This document shows positions 7,258-14,330 of a stretch of DNA of 15,094 nt, one piece after another. Source of the stretch: Xanthobacteraceae bacterium (GTDB taxonomy: Bacteria; Pseudomonadota; Alphaproteobacteria; Rhizobiales; Xanthobacteraceae); the NCBI GenBank assembly GCA_019746355.1, contig JAIESC010000287.1:1-15094 (forward strand). Reading direction: 5' to 3'. A model generated the notes under the pieces. That model had not been told where the DNA came from. It ran no database searches and saw only the letters and a list, made by a program, of their open reading frames with translations. The first letter of the stretch is position 1, and each line of letters starts with the position of its first letter. A program made the position numbers and the translations under genes.

Positions 7258-7863
7258 ATGGCCGACGCGCTTCTTCCGATTCCGCTCACCGAGAAAACGG
7301 TGCACCTTTGCATCGACATGCAGCGCATCTTTGCGCCGGGCGGCCCCTGGGCCACACCCTGGATGGGGCGCGTGCTGCCGGTCGTTACGGAAATCGCCGG
7401 GCGTTTTCCTGCGCGCACGGTGTTCACCCGCTTCATGACGCCGCAGCAGCCGGAGAACATGCCCGGCATGTGGCAGCGATACTACCGGCGCTGGCGCGAG
7501 ACGACGCGCGACCGGATCGACTCCGCGCTGCTTGAGCTCGTGCCTCCGCTCGCTCGCCTGACACCACCCGCCACCGTGATCGACAAGACCCGCTATTCGC
7601 CTTTCGCGGAGCCACAACTGCTGCAGCATCTGCGTCAGCGTGACGCCGACGGATTGATCGTCACCGGCTCGGAAACCGACGTCTGCGTGCTTGCCGCCGT
7701 GCTGGGCGCGGTCGATCTGGGATATCGCGTGATTGTGGTGCGCGACGCCATCTGCAGCTCCTCCGACGAGGGCCACGACGCGTCGCTTCGCGTCTATCAC
7801 CGGCGCTACTCGGAGCAGATCGAGACCGCCGATGCCGACGAGGTGCTTCGCCGCTGGGCCTGA
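7258..7863 (+). CDS. Isochorismatase-like cysteine hydrolase
   Basis: A 201-residue cytosolic protein of the isochorismatase/nicotinamidase superfamily. The expected catalytic triad is present: Asp20 in HLCIDMQRIF, Lys110 in VIDKTRYSPF and the nucleophile Cys143 in VTGSETDVCVLAA. The last motif includes the usual backbone segment before the cysteine. Such enzymes hydrolyse amides or, less often, vinyl ethers; the substrate is not deducible. The start lies 8 bp after the DUF72 stop, so the gene is almost certainly translated from the same mRNA. Its stop is followed by an intergenic EcfG promoter that starts a new unit. Confidence 0.88.
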   Translation: MADALLPIPLTEKTVHLCIDMQRIFAPGGPWATPWMGRVLPVVTEIAGRFPARTVFTRFMTPQQPENMPGMWQRYYRRWRETTRDRIDSALLELVPPLARLTPPATVIDKTRYSPFAEPQLLQHLRQRDADGLIVTGSETDVCVLAAVLGAVDLGYRVIVVRDAICSSSDEGHDASLRVYHRRYSEQIETADADEVLRRWA

Positions 7864-7878
7864 GCCGTTCATCCGACC

Positions 7879-7903
7879 GGAACTGAGGCAGTCTCGCTGC
7901 GTT
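7879..7903 (+). promoter_or_regulatory. EcfG (general stress response) promoter, perfect match
   Basis: GGAAC at 7879-7883, a 16-bp spacer, and CGTT at 7900-7903 match the EcfG consensus exactly. It lies wholly in the 71-bp gap between the hydrolase gene and a one-helix membrane protein gene, leaving a predicted leader of about 25 nt that contains GAGAGG before the ATG at 7935. It is the second perfect copy within 4 kb. Confidence 0.75.
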
Positions 7904-7934
7904 TTCTTTCAGAACGCATGCGAGAGGTACCACC

Positions 7935-8123
7935 ATGGACGGCGACGCAGGCGGATGGATGTGGCTTTTGATCGACGTGGGGTTGGTGGCGGTTCTGGGC
8001 GCTGCCCTGATCTACGGCATCGTGCAGTGGCGAAACCAGCCGAAACGTCCTGCCGTGCAAGAGCGGCGTGATCAGGCGACCCGGCGTCTTTACGACAAGC
8101 CGGATCAATCGCCATCGCGATAG
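7935..8123 (+). CDS. Small single-helix membrane protein
   Basis: A 62-residue protein: a short acidic/Gly N-terminus, one transmembrane helix at about 9-31 (WLLIDVGLVAVLGAALIYGI core), then a basic cytoplasmic-type tail with ERRDQATRRLYDKPD. Similar one-helix proteins with a QATR.LY tail occur widely in rhizobial genomes as hypothetical proteins; no function is known to me. A ribosome-binding site (GAGAGG, starting at 7922) precedes the ATG. It is the first gene after a perfect EcfG promoter, so stress induction is likely. The FMN oxidoreductase gene follows 36 bp later. Confidence 0.8.
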   Translation: MDGDAGGWMWLLIDVGLVAVLGAALIYGIVQWRNQPKRPAVQERRDQATRRLYDKPDQSPSR

Positions 8124-8159
8124 CCGAGGGACCGGCGTTCCGGTCGCGTCAGGTGCGAT

Positions 8160-9257
8160 ATGTCCGACGACATGGCGGATCACGACGTCGAGCCTCGTCA
8201 TGGGATGCCGAGCCCGAAGCTTGCGCGCGAGGAATTCCGCCGCCGCTACCTGCAGCAATTCGTCGATCCGGCCTTCGACCGGATCCGCCGACATCTCGAC
8301 CAAGCTGCCGACATCGCCTGGGAGGCCTATCAGGCCAGCCGCAAGGCGCCGCTGACGCAAACGGCCGGCGACGAATTCCACGATCCGTCCTATGAGCTGT
8401 CGGTCGACTGGCTCGGCGCCCGTGCTGCCATCATGGCCGCGCAAAAGCAGCATGCCGACGCCGGCGCGCGGCGGCGCATCCTGCTGATCAGCGCCTCGCC
8501 GCGCAGCGAGCATACCTGTCCCGGAGAGATGTCCAAGACCTGGCGGCTCGTGCAAACAGCCCGGCATGCGATCGAGGATCGGCATGCCTGCGACATCGAG
8601 ATTCTGGATCTTTCGCGCATCACCTCCGAATACGGCCGCAACATCCTTCCCTGCAAGGCATGCTTTTCCACCGCGGCCCCGCTCTGCCACTGGCCGTGCT
8701 CCTGCTATCCGAACCATTCGCTGGGACAGACGCAGGACTGGATGAACGACATCTATCCCCTGTGGGTCGCGGCGCACGGCGTCATGATCATCACGCCGGT
8801 GCATTGGTATCAGGCGACGTCACCGCTGAAGCTGATGATGGATCGCCTCGTCTGCGCGGACGGCGGCAATCCTGATCCGACACGGACCAAGGGCAAGAAC
8901 GCGAAGCTTGCGAAAGAGATCGAGATGGCAGGATGGGACTACCCGCGCCACCTGGAGGGCCGGCTGTTTTCGGTGGTCGTGCACGGTGACGTCGAGGGCG
9001 CGGAGAATGTCCGCCGCTCGATCTCGGACTGGCTCTGCTTCATGCACATGATCCCGGCCGGAGCGAAGGCCGAGCTTGATCGCTACATCGGCTATTGGAA
9101 GCCTTATGCCACGAGCCACGCCGAGCTCGATCGCGACACGGCGATCCAGCAGGAGGTCGCGAATGCCGCAAGCACGCTCGTGGACGCGGTCCTCGCCAGC
9201 CAGCGCGGCAGGCTGCTCCATGCAGGGGACGACCTGCCCGAGCCGCGGCAGAAATAA
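8160..9257 (+). CDS. NAD(P)H-dependent FMN oxidoreductase, flavodoxin-like, Cys-rich
   Basis: A 365-residue soluble protein. Residues 1-103 are a charged helical extension not needed for the core fold. A flavodoxin-like domain follows from ILLISASPRSEHTC (107-120; phosphate loop SASPR) through VMIITPVHWYQATSPLKLMMDRL (208-230) to about 330. A cysteine cluster lies between: Cys165, 168, 176, 180 and 182 (CKACFSTAAPLCHWPCSCYP). Iron-sulfur flavoproteins have compact Cys motifs in a comparable place, so metal binding is conceivable but unproven. The role is probably quinone, metal or FMN reduction with NAD(P)H. It sits in the unit started by the EcfG promoter at 7879-7903 and ends 31 bp before the convergent repeat-protein gene. 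Confidence 0.8.
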   Translation: MSDDMADHDVEPRHGMPSPKLAREEFRRRYLQQFVDPAFDRIRRHLDQAADIAWEAYQASRKAPLTQTAGDEFHDPSYELSVDWLGARAAIMAAQKQHADAGARRRILLISASPRSEHTCPGEMSKTWRLVQTARHAIEDRHACDIEILDLSRITSEYGRNILPCKACFSTAAPLCHWPCSCYPNHSLGQTQDWMNDIYPLWVAAHGVMIITPVHWYQATSPLKLMMDRLVCADGGNPDPTRTKGKNAKLAKEIEMAGWDYPRHLEGRLFSVVVHGDVEGAENVRRSISDWLCFMHMIPAGAKAELDRYIGYWKPYATSHAELDRDTAIQQEVANAASTLVDAVLASQRGRLLHAGDDLPEPRQK

Positions 9258-9288
9258 GGCGCGGCCACCTTGATCCGGCGCCCGGCGC

Positions 9289-10653
9289 TCAGGTCGCAGA
9301 CGGCTCCGGCAGCGTCTGCTTTCTGCGACGCACGAGCAGGAACACCACGGCACCCACGCCGATCAGGACCGGACCGCTGATCAGACCGTAGAGGAAGCCG
9401 ATCTTCGACTGGGCCGAAGCGACGGTCGCGATTGCCTCGGCGACCGCCCGTTCGGCTTCGTTGCGCGCCCGCTCCGCCTCGGCCTGGACCCTCGCGGCTT
9501 CCGCCCGTGCGATTTCCACCACGGTCTCGGCGCTCGCCTTCTCCGCCACCGCCTCGTTTCCGCCGGCCTTGCTTTCCGATGCCGCCGCGATGACGACCTT
9601 GACCGACGTCGCCCTGCTCGCAGCCGGCCGATCCGCCGGGGTCTTGTCGGGTGCGATCCTGAACTCCGCGGCGTCCTCAGCCTCTGCCCTCTCGACCGCG
9701 GCGCGGTCCGCCGACGCCATCACCGACGCGGCTTTCTCGATCGCAGGCCTTGCGACGGCGGGCTTGCCGACTTCGGGCTTGCCGACATCGGGCTTGGCGA
9801 CATCGGGCTTGCCGACATCGGACTTGGCGACTTCCGGCCTTGCGACCTCAGGCCTTGCGACTTCGGGTTTGGCCGCCTCGGGCTTGGCGACATTCGTCCT
9901 GGCCGCGGACATGGCGGCCACCGCGGTCGCCGCATCCACCGACCTGAACGTCAAAGCGTCCAGCACGGTGCCAACCACCGTGCACGTGCCGTCAACCCGC
10001 GGCTTCTGGCCTTGCAGATCGAGGCGGCGGCTGTTGTCGCGGATCGCCCCGTCGACCCGATAGGGAATCCGGCCGCACCGGCCTTCAAAGCCGTAAACGG
10101 TGCCGACGAACCTCTGGTCCGTCACCTTTCCTTCCAGGAAAAGGTCGCCGCGCTGCGCGCCGACGGCCTCGGCTTCGGGGTCGGGCTGGACATAGAAGAA
10201 CTTTCGCAAGCTGCCGTCGGCGACCATCTTCAGGGTGGAGCCGTTGAAGCTCCAGTATTCACGGCCGGCCCCCTGAGCCGCCGGCGCCTGTGCCGCGCGA
10301 GCCGGTGCCGCGCTGGTCGTGGGCGGAGCATGCGCCTGTGTCTGGGCCTGCGGGCGGCAGCCGGCACGGACCGCGGCAACCAAGGTGTCGGTTGGGCCCA
10401 CGCCGCGCTGGATCAGCTGCCAGATTTGCGAATTGCGGGCGCGAAGCGCCTTGTCGACACAGTTGACCTCGCTTTGCGAAAGCTTTCGCCAGGCCGCGTG
10501 GGCCGCGTCGACCTTGGCGCTCGGCGCGGCGGCGGTCTGCGTCCATGCGCTGCCGGCCGGCAGCAGGCCGATCGCCGCGGCGGCGAGCCACAAACAAGGC
10601 CTCAATCCCGCTCCCCGAGCGGCCGCACCACTTCGTACTGACGATATCGTCAT
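9289..10653 (-). CDS. Secreted membrane-anchored protein with pentapeptide repeats
   Basis: A 454-residue protein with visible modules. Residues 1-39 are a Sec signal (Leu/Ala core, GSAWTQ near cleavage). Residues about 50-100 form a helical Cys module, SQSEVNCVDKAL...GVGPTDTLVAAVRAGC. Residues about 130-240 form a beta-rich domain, REYWSFNGSTLKMV...SLRKFFYVQP...GRCGRIPYRVDG...GTCTVVG, of a kind I recall from secreted Bradyrhizobium proteins. Ten Val-Ala-Lys-Pro-Glu-like repeats follow, then an Ala/Glu-rich coiled coil (about 375-412), a transmembrane helix (about 418-440) and a basic tail. The likely topology is a periplasmic body anchored by the C-terminus. It starts 23 bp after the FliJ-like gene, so they form an operon. 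The function is unknown. Confidence 0.75.
   Translation of the reverse strand: MTISSVRSGAAARGAGLRPCLWLAAAAIGLLPAGSAWTQTAAAPSAKVDAAHAAWRKLSQSEVNCVDKALRARNSQIWQLIQRGVGPTDTLVAAVRAGCRPQAQTQAHAPPTTSAAPARAAQAPAAQGAGREYWSFNGSTLKMVADGSLRKFFYVQPDPEAEAVGAQRGDLFLEGKVTDQRFVGTVYGFEGRCGRIPYRVDGAIRDNSRRLDLQGQKPRVDGTCTVVGTVLDALTFRSVDAATAVAAMSAARTNVAKPEAAKPEVARPEVARPEVAKSDVGKPDVAKPDVGKPEVGKPAVARPAIEKAASVMASADRAAVERAEAEDAAEFRIAPDKTPADRPAASRATSVKVVIAAASESKAGGNEAVAEKASAETVVEIARAEAARVQAEAERARNEAERAVAEAIATVASAQSKIGFLYGLISGPVLIGVGAVVFLLVRRRKQTLPEPSAT
9742..9891 (-). repeat. Ten tandem 15-bp coding repeats (VAKPE-type)
   Basis: Ten consecutive 15-bp units encode pentapeptides of the form V-A/G-K/R-P-E/D/A: VAKPE, AAKPE, VARPE twice, VAKSD, VGKPD, VAKPD, VGKPE, VGKPA and VARPA. 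The units remain in frame and differ mainly at third codon positions and at the charged residues. They form a charged, proline-rich linker between the beta domain and the coiled coil. Copy number could vary between strains. Confidence 0.85.
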
Positions 10654-10676
10654 TTCAATTCCGTTTTGTTGTGTCG

Positions 10677-11033
10677 TCAGGCGGCGTGGCCGGCGCTGTT
10701 CGCGGTGAGATTTTCGCTGTGTTGGTTCGCCGCCCGCGACCTTTCAAGCGCCGCGTGGAGCGCCGCGGAGGCCGTGTCGAGCTGAATCCTGAGCTGTGCG
10801 ATCGAGTTCAACAGGTTGTCGCGCCGCAGCCCGGCCGCTTTCGCGACCGTCGAATAGGCGAAATGCCGTGGATCGCAAACTCCCGTTCGGTCCTCTTCGG
10901 CGCGCACCTCACGGTCGAGCTCGGCGGCGAGCCGCTCGAAGTCGGCGATCATGCTGCGGGTTTGCGCGACCCTGCGCCGGCATGCGGCGATCTCAAAGTT
11001 CGTCAGGCGCACGTGCGCGATCAGCGGGTCCAT
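10677..11033 (-). CDS. FliJ-like protein (flagellar export chaperone family paralogue)
   Basis: A 118-residue, almost entirely alpha-helical coiled-coil protein. The segment RRRVAQTRSMIADFERLAAELDREV (24-48) followed by GVCDPRHFAYSTVAKAAGLRRDNL matches the pattern I know from rhizobial FliJ (R-VAQIE-MIADF-RMA-DLDREI ... SDP-HFAY-T-A-AA--RRDNL). Flagellar FliJ is a cytosolic coiled coil that helps the FliI ATPase of the type III export apparatus. No flagellar gene is nearby, so this may be a divergent paralogue with another role. The frame is open upstream to 11165, but the homology-like part starts at the ATG of 11033, preceded by GGGGGG. Confidence 0.72.
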   Translation of the reverse strand: MDPLIAHVRLTNFEIAACRRRVAQTRSMIADFERLAAELDREVRAEEDRTGVCDPRHFAYSTVAKAAGLRRDNLLNSIAQLRIQLDTASAALHAALERSRAANQHSENLTANSAGHAA

Positions 11034-11194
11034 CGAGCCCCCCGATTGAGGTTCCTGCCTCCTCACGTCGCCGCAGCTTTGGCCTTCGCGTACGAAAAAA
11101 TCCTTGGGATGGATTTTCTCTGCTGCAAACGTTAGGAGGCGGTCCAACGCCGCGCAATGCCGCAATGGTTTTTGCGTAAACGGATATGGCTAAC

Positions 11195-11215
11195 GCCGCC
11201 CGCGTTTCGGGCGGC
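11195..11215 (-). terminator. GC-rich hairpin after the ABC-F gene
   Basis: A perfect 8-bp inverted repeat GCCGCCCG / CGGGCGGC with a 5-nt loop lies downstream of the ABC-F stop and upstream of the FliJ-like gene. No U-run follows on either strand, so intrinsic termination is uncertain, but the position suits the end of the ABC-F transcript. Confidence 0.4.
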
Positions 11216-11241
11216 CTGGCTGTGCATAACCTTCAGCTGCC

Positions 11242-11289
11242 AAGGCCTTCAACTGTGAAGGCTTTCAACTGTGAAGGCTTTCAACTGTG
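11242..11289 (-). repeat. Three tandem 16-bp palindromic units over the ABC-F stop codon
   Basis: The units AAGGCCTTCAACTGTG, then AAGGCTTTCAACTGTG twice, follow directly on each other, with a fourth partial AAGGCC after them. Each contains the dyad CTTCA-actg-TGAAG (a perfect 6-bp arm, CCTTCA/TGAAGG, in the first). The third unit supplies the last codons and the TGA of the ABC-F gene at 11281-11283; the others lie just downstream of it. They may be a slippage expansion, a protein-binding array or weak 3' hairpins. Confidence 0.8.
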
Positions 11290-12903
11290 AAGGCCTGGCG
11301 CCTCGTGGCCGGTGCGCGCGACGTATTCGGTGTAGCCGCCGCCATACTGGTGAACGCCTTCCGGGGTCAGCTCCAGCACGCGATTAGACAGCGCGGCAAG
11401 GAAACGCCGGTCATGCGAGACGAACAGCATGGTGCCCTCGTAGGCCGCGAGCGCGTTGATCAGCATCTCCTTGGTCGCCATGTCGAGATGGTTGGTCGGC
11501 TCGTCCAGCACCAGGAAATTCGGCGGATCGAACAGCATCTTCGCCATCACCAGGCGCGCCTTCTCGCCGCCGGAGAGCACGCGGCAGCGCTTCTCCACGT
11601 CGTCGCCGGAGAAGCCGAAGCAGCCGGCGAGCGCGCGGAGCGCCCCCTGTCCGGCCTGCGGGAACGAATGCTCCAGCGACTCGAACACGGTCTGCTCGCC
11701 ATCCAGCAGGTCCATCGCGTGCTGGGCGAAGTAGCCCATCTTCACGCTGCCGCCGAGCGCCACCGTTCCGTCGTCCGGCTCGGTCGCGCCGGCGACGAGC
11801 TTGAGCAGCGTCGACTTGCCCGCGCCGTTGATGCCCATCACGCACCATCGCTCCTTGCGCCGAACCGTGAAGTCGAATCCCTCGTAGACGGTGCGGCCGC
11901 CGTAGCCCTTATGAACGCGCTTGAGGCTGACCACGTCCTCGCCGGAGCGCGGCGCGGGGGGAAAGTCGAACACAACCGTCTGGCGGCGCTTCGGCGGCTC
12001 GACGCGCTCGATCTTATCGAGCTTCTTGACCCGGCTCTGCACCTGCGCGGCATGGGAAGCACGCGCCTTGAAGCGCTCGATGAACCGGATCTCCTTGGCG
12101 AGCATCGCCTGCTGGCGCTCGAATTGCGCCTGCTGCTGCTTCTCGTTCAAAGTCCGCTGCTGCGCGTAGAACTCGTAGTCGCCCGAATAAGCGTTGAGCG
12201 ATCCGCCGTCGATCTCCACGACCCTGGTGACGATGCGGTTCATGAACTCGCGGTCGTGCGAGGTCATCAGCAGCAGGCCCTCGTAGCCTTTCAGAAACTG
12301 CTCGAGCCAGATCAGGCTTTCGACATCGAGGTGGTTGCTCGGCTCGTCGAGCAGCATCGCGTCGGGCTGCATCAGCAGGATGCGGGCGAGCGCCACGCGC
12401 ATTTTCCAGCCGCCGGACAAGGCGCCCACGTCGCCGTCCATCATCTCCTGGCTGAAGCTCAAGCCGGCGAGGACCTCGCGGGCGCGGCCTTCGAGCGCAT
12501 AGCCGCCAAGCTCCTCGAAACGAGCCTGCACCTCGCCGTACCGGACGATGATCTCATCCATCTCGTCGGCCCGATCGGGGTCCGCCATCGCGGCCTCGAG
12601 GTCCTTCAGCTCGGCTGCGACCGTGGAGACCGGGCCTGCGCCTTCCATCACCTCGGCCACTGCGCTCCGCCCCGACATCTCGCCGACGTCCTGGCTGAAG
12701 TAGCCGATGGTGATCCCGCGATCGACCGCCACCTGCCCTTCGTCGGGCTGCTCCTGTCCGGAGATCATCCGGAACAGCGTGGTCTTGCCGGCGCCGTTCG
12801 GGCCGACCAGGCCGACCTTCTCACCCTTGTGGAGCGCCGCCGAGGCCTCGATGAAAAGAATCTGATGGCCGTTCTGCTTGCTGATGTTGTCGAGACGAAT
12901 CAT
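11281..12903 (-). CDS. ABC-F family ATP-binding protein (YbiT-like translation factor)
   Basis: A 540-residue soluble protein with two ABC ATPase domains and no membrane segment. Domain 1 has Walker A GPNGAGKT (34-41), signature LSGGWKMRVALAR and Walker B followed by DEPSNHLD. A charged linker rich in Gln/Lys/Arg comes next (EKQQQAQFERQQAMLAKEI...RFKARASHAAQVQSR). Domain 2 has GINGAGKST, LSGGEKARLVMAK and DEPTNHLD. ABC-F proteins bind the ribosomal E site and modulate translation. The linker and overall length suggest the YbiT-like branch rather than a resistance protein, but this is a pattern judgement. The MIRLDNISK start is standard for the family, although no Shine-Dalgarno precedes it. 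It appears to be a single-gene unit. Confidence 0.9.
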   Translation of the reverse strand: MIRLDNISKQNGHQILFIEASAALHKGEKVGLVGPNGAGKTTLFRMISGQEQPDEGQVAVDRGITIGYFSQDVGEMSGRSAVAEVMEGAGPVSTVAAELKDLEAAMADPDRADEMDEIIVRYGEVQARFEELGGYALEGRAREVLAGLSFSQEMMDGDVGALSGGWKMRVALARILLMQPDAMLLDEPSNHLDVESLIWLEQFLKGYEGLLLMTSHDREFMNRIVTRVVEIDGGSLNAYSGDYEFYAQQRTLNEKQQQAQFERQQAMLAKEIRFIERFKARASHAAQVQSRVKKLDKIERVEPPKRRQTVVFDFPPAPRSGEDVVSLKRVHKGYGGRTVYEGFDFTVRRKERWCVMGINGAGKSTLLKLVAGATEPDDGTVALGGSVKMGYFAQHAMDLLDGEQTVFESLEHSFPQAGQGALRALAGCFGFSGDDVEKRCRVLSGGEKARLVMAKMLFDPPNFLVLDEPTNHLDMATKEMLINALAAYEGTMLFVSHDRRFLAALSNRVLELTPEGVHQYGGGYTEYVARTGHEAPGLHS

Positions 12904-13062
12904 GGACGGAGGGAGGCTTCAAGGAGATTGCGGCCGCCCTTATGCCACGGAATGCCGGCGCGGGAAGAGGTTTCTCAACCGACACCGTGCTGTGTTCCGG
13001 ACCCGAGGCGCGCCAAGCTACTCGCTCGGCATCGTGCGAATTGCGCGTCCGGGGACGCCGGC

Positions 13063-13848
13063 TCAGGCTCCGTTTCTGACGGCGGAGATTTTCTCCTGAG
13101 CGTGGACCCACTTGCCCTGCGGATGGTCGACGTATTGGAAGAATTCGTTGGTGAACGAGCCCTGGTAACAGGTCAACCTGTAAGGCGTGGTTGCAACGTT
13201 CAGGCCATGGAGCGCCCGGTTCAACACCGCGGGACCGGTGAGCTCGAAGACGTTGTCGCTTGCCGCCCGGTTGATGTTGTCCAGCATGGATTTGATCACC
13301 AGCTCGAGGCGCGGATTACCCGGCACGCTGGCCATGAAGTAATTCGAGAGCTCCCCGTCGCGGTGCTCGATGAACAGCTCCTCGCGATCCGGCTTGATCG
13401 CGAAGCCAAGCGGCCAGGCCGCGTGCGCGTCGATGTCCAGATAGACGCCGCCGAGGCGATACAGCACCAGCACACGCCAGAGGTCGGCCTGCGCTGCGCC
13501 GATTTGCAGCTTCGAATAGCTTTCGAACACCTCGGCGGGAAAGTTCGCCTTGATAAAGGCGGCGCGCTCGCCCGTGTCCATGAAGCGATAGGCATAGGTG
13601 GGCGAGAGCCACCGGTTGCACAGATAGTTGAAATAGACCGCGATCGTCACCCGATCCGAATAGTTGGTTTGCCAGATGACCTTCGGGATTCGGTGCCGCC
13701 CTGGCCGCGACAGGAGCGGTGCGGAATGATGCGGGAGGGAAAAGCGCTTCCGCGGCCACATCAGGTGGAAAGAGTAACTGAGTACCTTCGTGCAGTTTCC
13801 GTAGATCTTGGTTCCGCGAGCGAACAGCCACCGCACGCTGCCCAACAT
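13063..13848 (-). CDS. DXD-motif glycosyltransferase (GT32/OCH1-like)
   Basis: A 261-residue protein. After a basic N-terminal region, the catalytic domain begins at RIPKVIWQTNYSD (53-65), the typical opening of GT32-like sugar transferases. The core QADLWRVLVLYRLGGVYLDID (120-140) contains the DXD motif Asp138-Ile-Asp140, which binds the metal and nucleotide sugar. A second region, TGPAVLNRAL, is also typical. It probably adds a sugar to a surface polysaccharide, lipopolysaccharide or glycolipid; donor and acceptor are unknown. The ATG at 13848 is preceded by GGGAAGGGG at good spacing; the frame is open further upstream, without domain support. No other cell-envelope genes flank it. A terminator upstream isolates it from the mini-operon. 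Confidence 0.85.
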   Translation of the reverse strand: MLGSVRWLFARGTKIYGNCTKVLSYSFHLMWPRKRFSLPHHSAPLLSRPGRHRIPKVIWQTNYSDRVTIAVYFNYLCNRWLSPTYAYRFMDTGERAAFIKANFPAEVFESYSKLQIGAAQADLWRVLVLYRLGGVYLDIDAHAAWPLGFAIKPDREELFIEHRDGELSNYFMASVPGNPRLELVIKSMLDNINRAASDNVFELTGPAVLNRALHGLNVATTPYRLTCYQGSFTNEFFQYVDHPQGKWVHAQEKISAVRNGA

Positions 13849-13923
13849 GGATGTACCCCTTCCCGAACAAAAATGACACTCCGCCGGGCGAATGGTTCCC
13901 AGCACCGCGAACAGACGGCAACG

Positions 13924-13940
13924 GGCGGTTTTGTACCGCC
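13924..13940. other. Small hairpin upstream of the glycosyltransferase gene
   Basis: A perfect 6-bp dyad GGCGGT / ACCGCC with a 5-nt loop lies about 75 bp upstream of the glycosyltransferase start. It could be an operator or leader structure, or chance in GC-rich DNA. No known regulator site was recognised. Confidence 0.25.
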
Positions 13941-13973
13941 GGAATTCAACATTCTCCATATGACAAAATGACA

Positions 13974-13995
13974 AAGGCCCGGTCGCCCGGGCCTT
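13974..13995 (-). terminator. Intrinsic terminator of the mini-operon
   Basis: A perfect 9-bp stem AAGGCCCGG / CCGGGCCTT with a 4-nt loop. On the minus strand it is followed by the T-rich TGTCATTTTGTCAT, and it begins 31 bp after the stop of the 35-residue membrane protein. On the plus strand no T-run follows, so it works in the minus direction. Confidence 0.65.
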
Positions 13996-14025
13996 CGGTG
14001 TGGTGTCCCACACGACGGTTGCACT

Positions 14026-14133
14026 TCAAGAAGGCAGTTTCAAATCCGGTGGCTGCAACACGATCGCCGCAAGGCAGAGCGCGAACGACAGCCCGATAAC
14101 GACGGCGAAAAATCCGGCCCACATCGGCGTCAT
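14026..14133 (-). CDS. Tiny single-helix membrane protein (35 aa)
   Basis: A short frame encoding MTPMWAGFFAVVIGLSFALC... followed by a polar tail ending LPS. Residues 5-26 form one hydrophobic transmembrane helix. The start ATG overlaps the TGA of the upstream Cys-rich gene as ATGA (14130-14133), which favours translational coupling, and AGGGG lies directly before it. The stop is followed 31 bp later by a strong terminator in the same direction. No family is recognised. The overlap, ribosome-binding site, coherent helix and terminator together support a real gene despite its size. Confidence 0.6.
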   Translation of the reverse strand: MTPMWAGFFAVVIGLSFALCLAAIVLQPPDLKLPS

Positions 14134-14330
14134 CCCCTGATCTCGTATCCCTTGGCGCGCTTGAGCGGCGCCACATGCGTGAGGTCGATCTTGTCACCCT
14201 CGTCGGCGCACTCGTTCGAGCAATAGAAATGCCCGTCATTGGCGCGGACGCACTTGCCGAGAAACGGCTTCCGGCACGAGGGCAGGAAGCAGCAGATCGG
14301 CGAACCCGCCTGAAGATAGCGGCTAGCCAC
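14130..14330 (-). CDS. Small Cys-rich zinc-finger-like protein
   Basis: A 66-residue protein from a GTG start. Cysteines appear as PICCFLPSCRKPFLGKC (11-27), then GHFYCSNEC (33-41), followed by an acidic ADEGDKIDLTHV stretch. The pattern resembles short treble-clef or FCS-type zinc ribbons, so metal binding is likely; its partner is unknown. The GTG is chosen because GGAAGG sits 6 nt upstream. A longer frame is open to 14372 but begins with an unconvincing Arg/Trp-rich peptide. The GTG lies 8 nt inside the end of an 18-codon upstream frame, and the stop overlaps the next start, so translation of all three frames is probably coupled. Confidence 0.65.
   Translation of the reverse strand: MASRYLQAGSPICCFLPSCRKPFLGKCVRANDGHFYCSNECADEGDKIDLTHVAPLKRAKGYEIRG

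Noticed and set aside
13872..13896. Minus-strand GGAAC-N16-TGTC upstream of the glycosyltransferase gene
   Set aside because: The -10 GTT is not present, so it fails the EcfG consensus despite a suitable place.
11287..13971. An 894-codon plus-strand open frame opposite the ABC-F and glycosyltransferase genes
   Set aside because: It is antisense to two clearly recognised genes and its translation shows no fold or motif; long stop-free antisense frames are common in GC-rich DNA.
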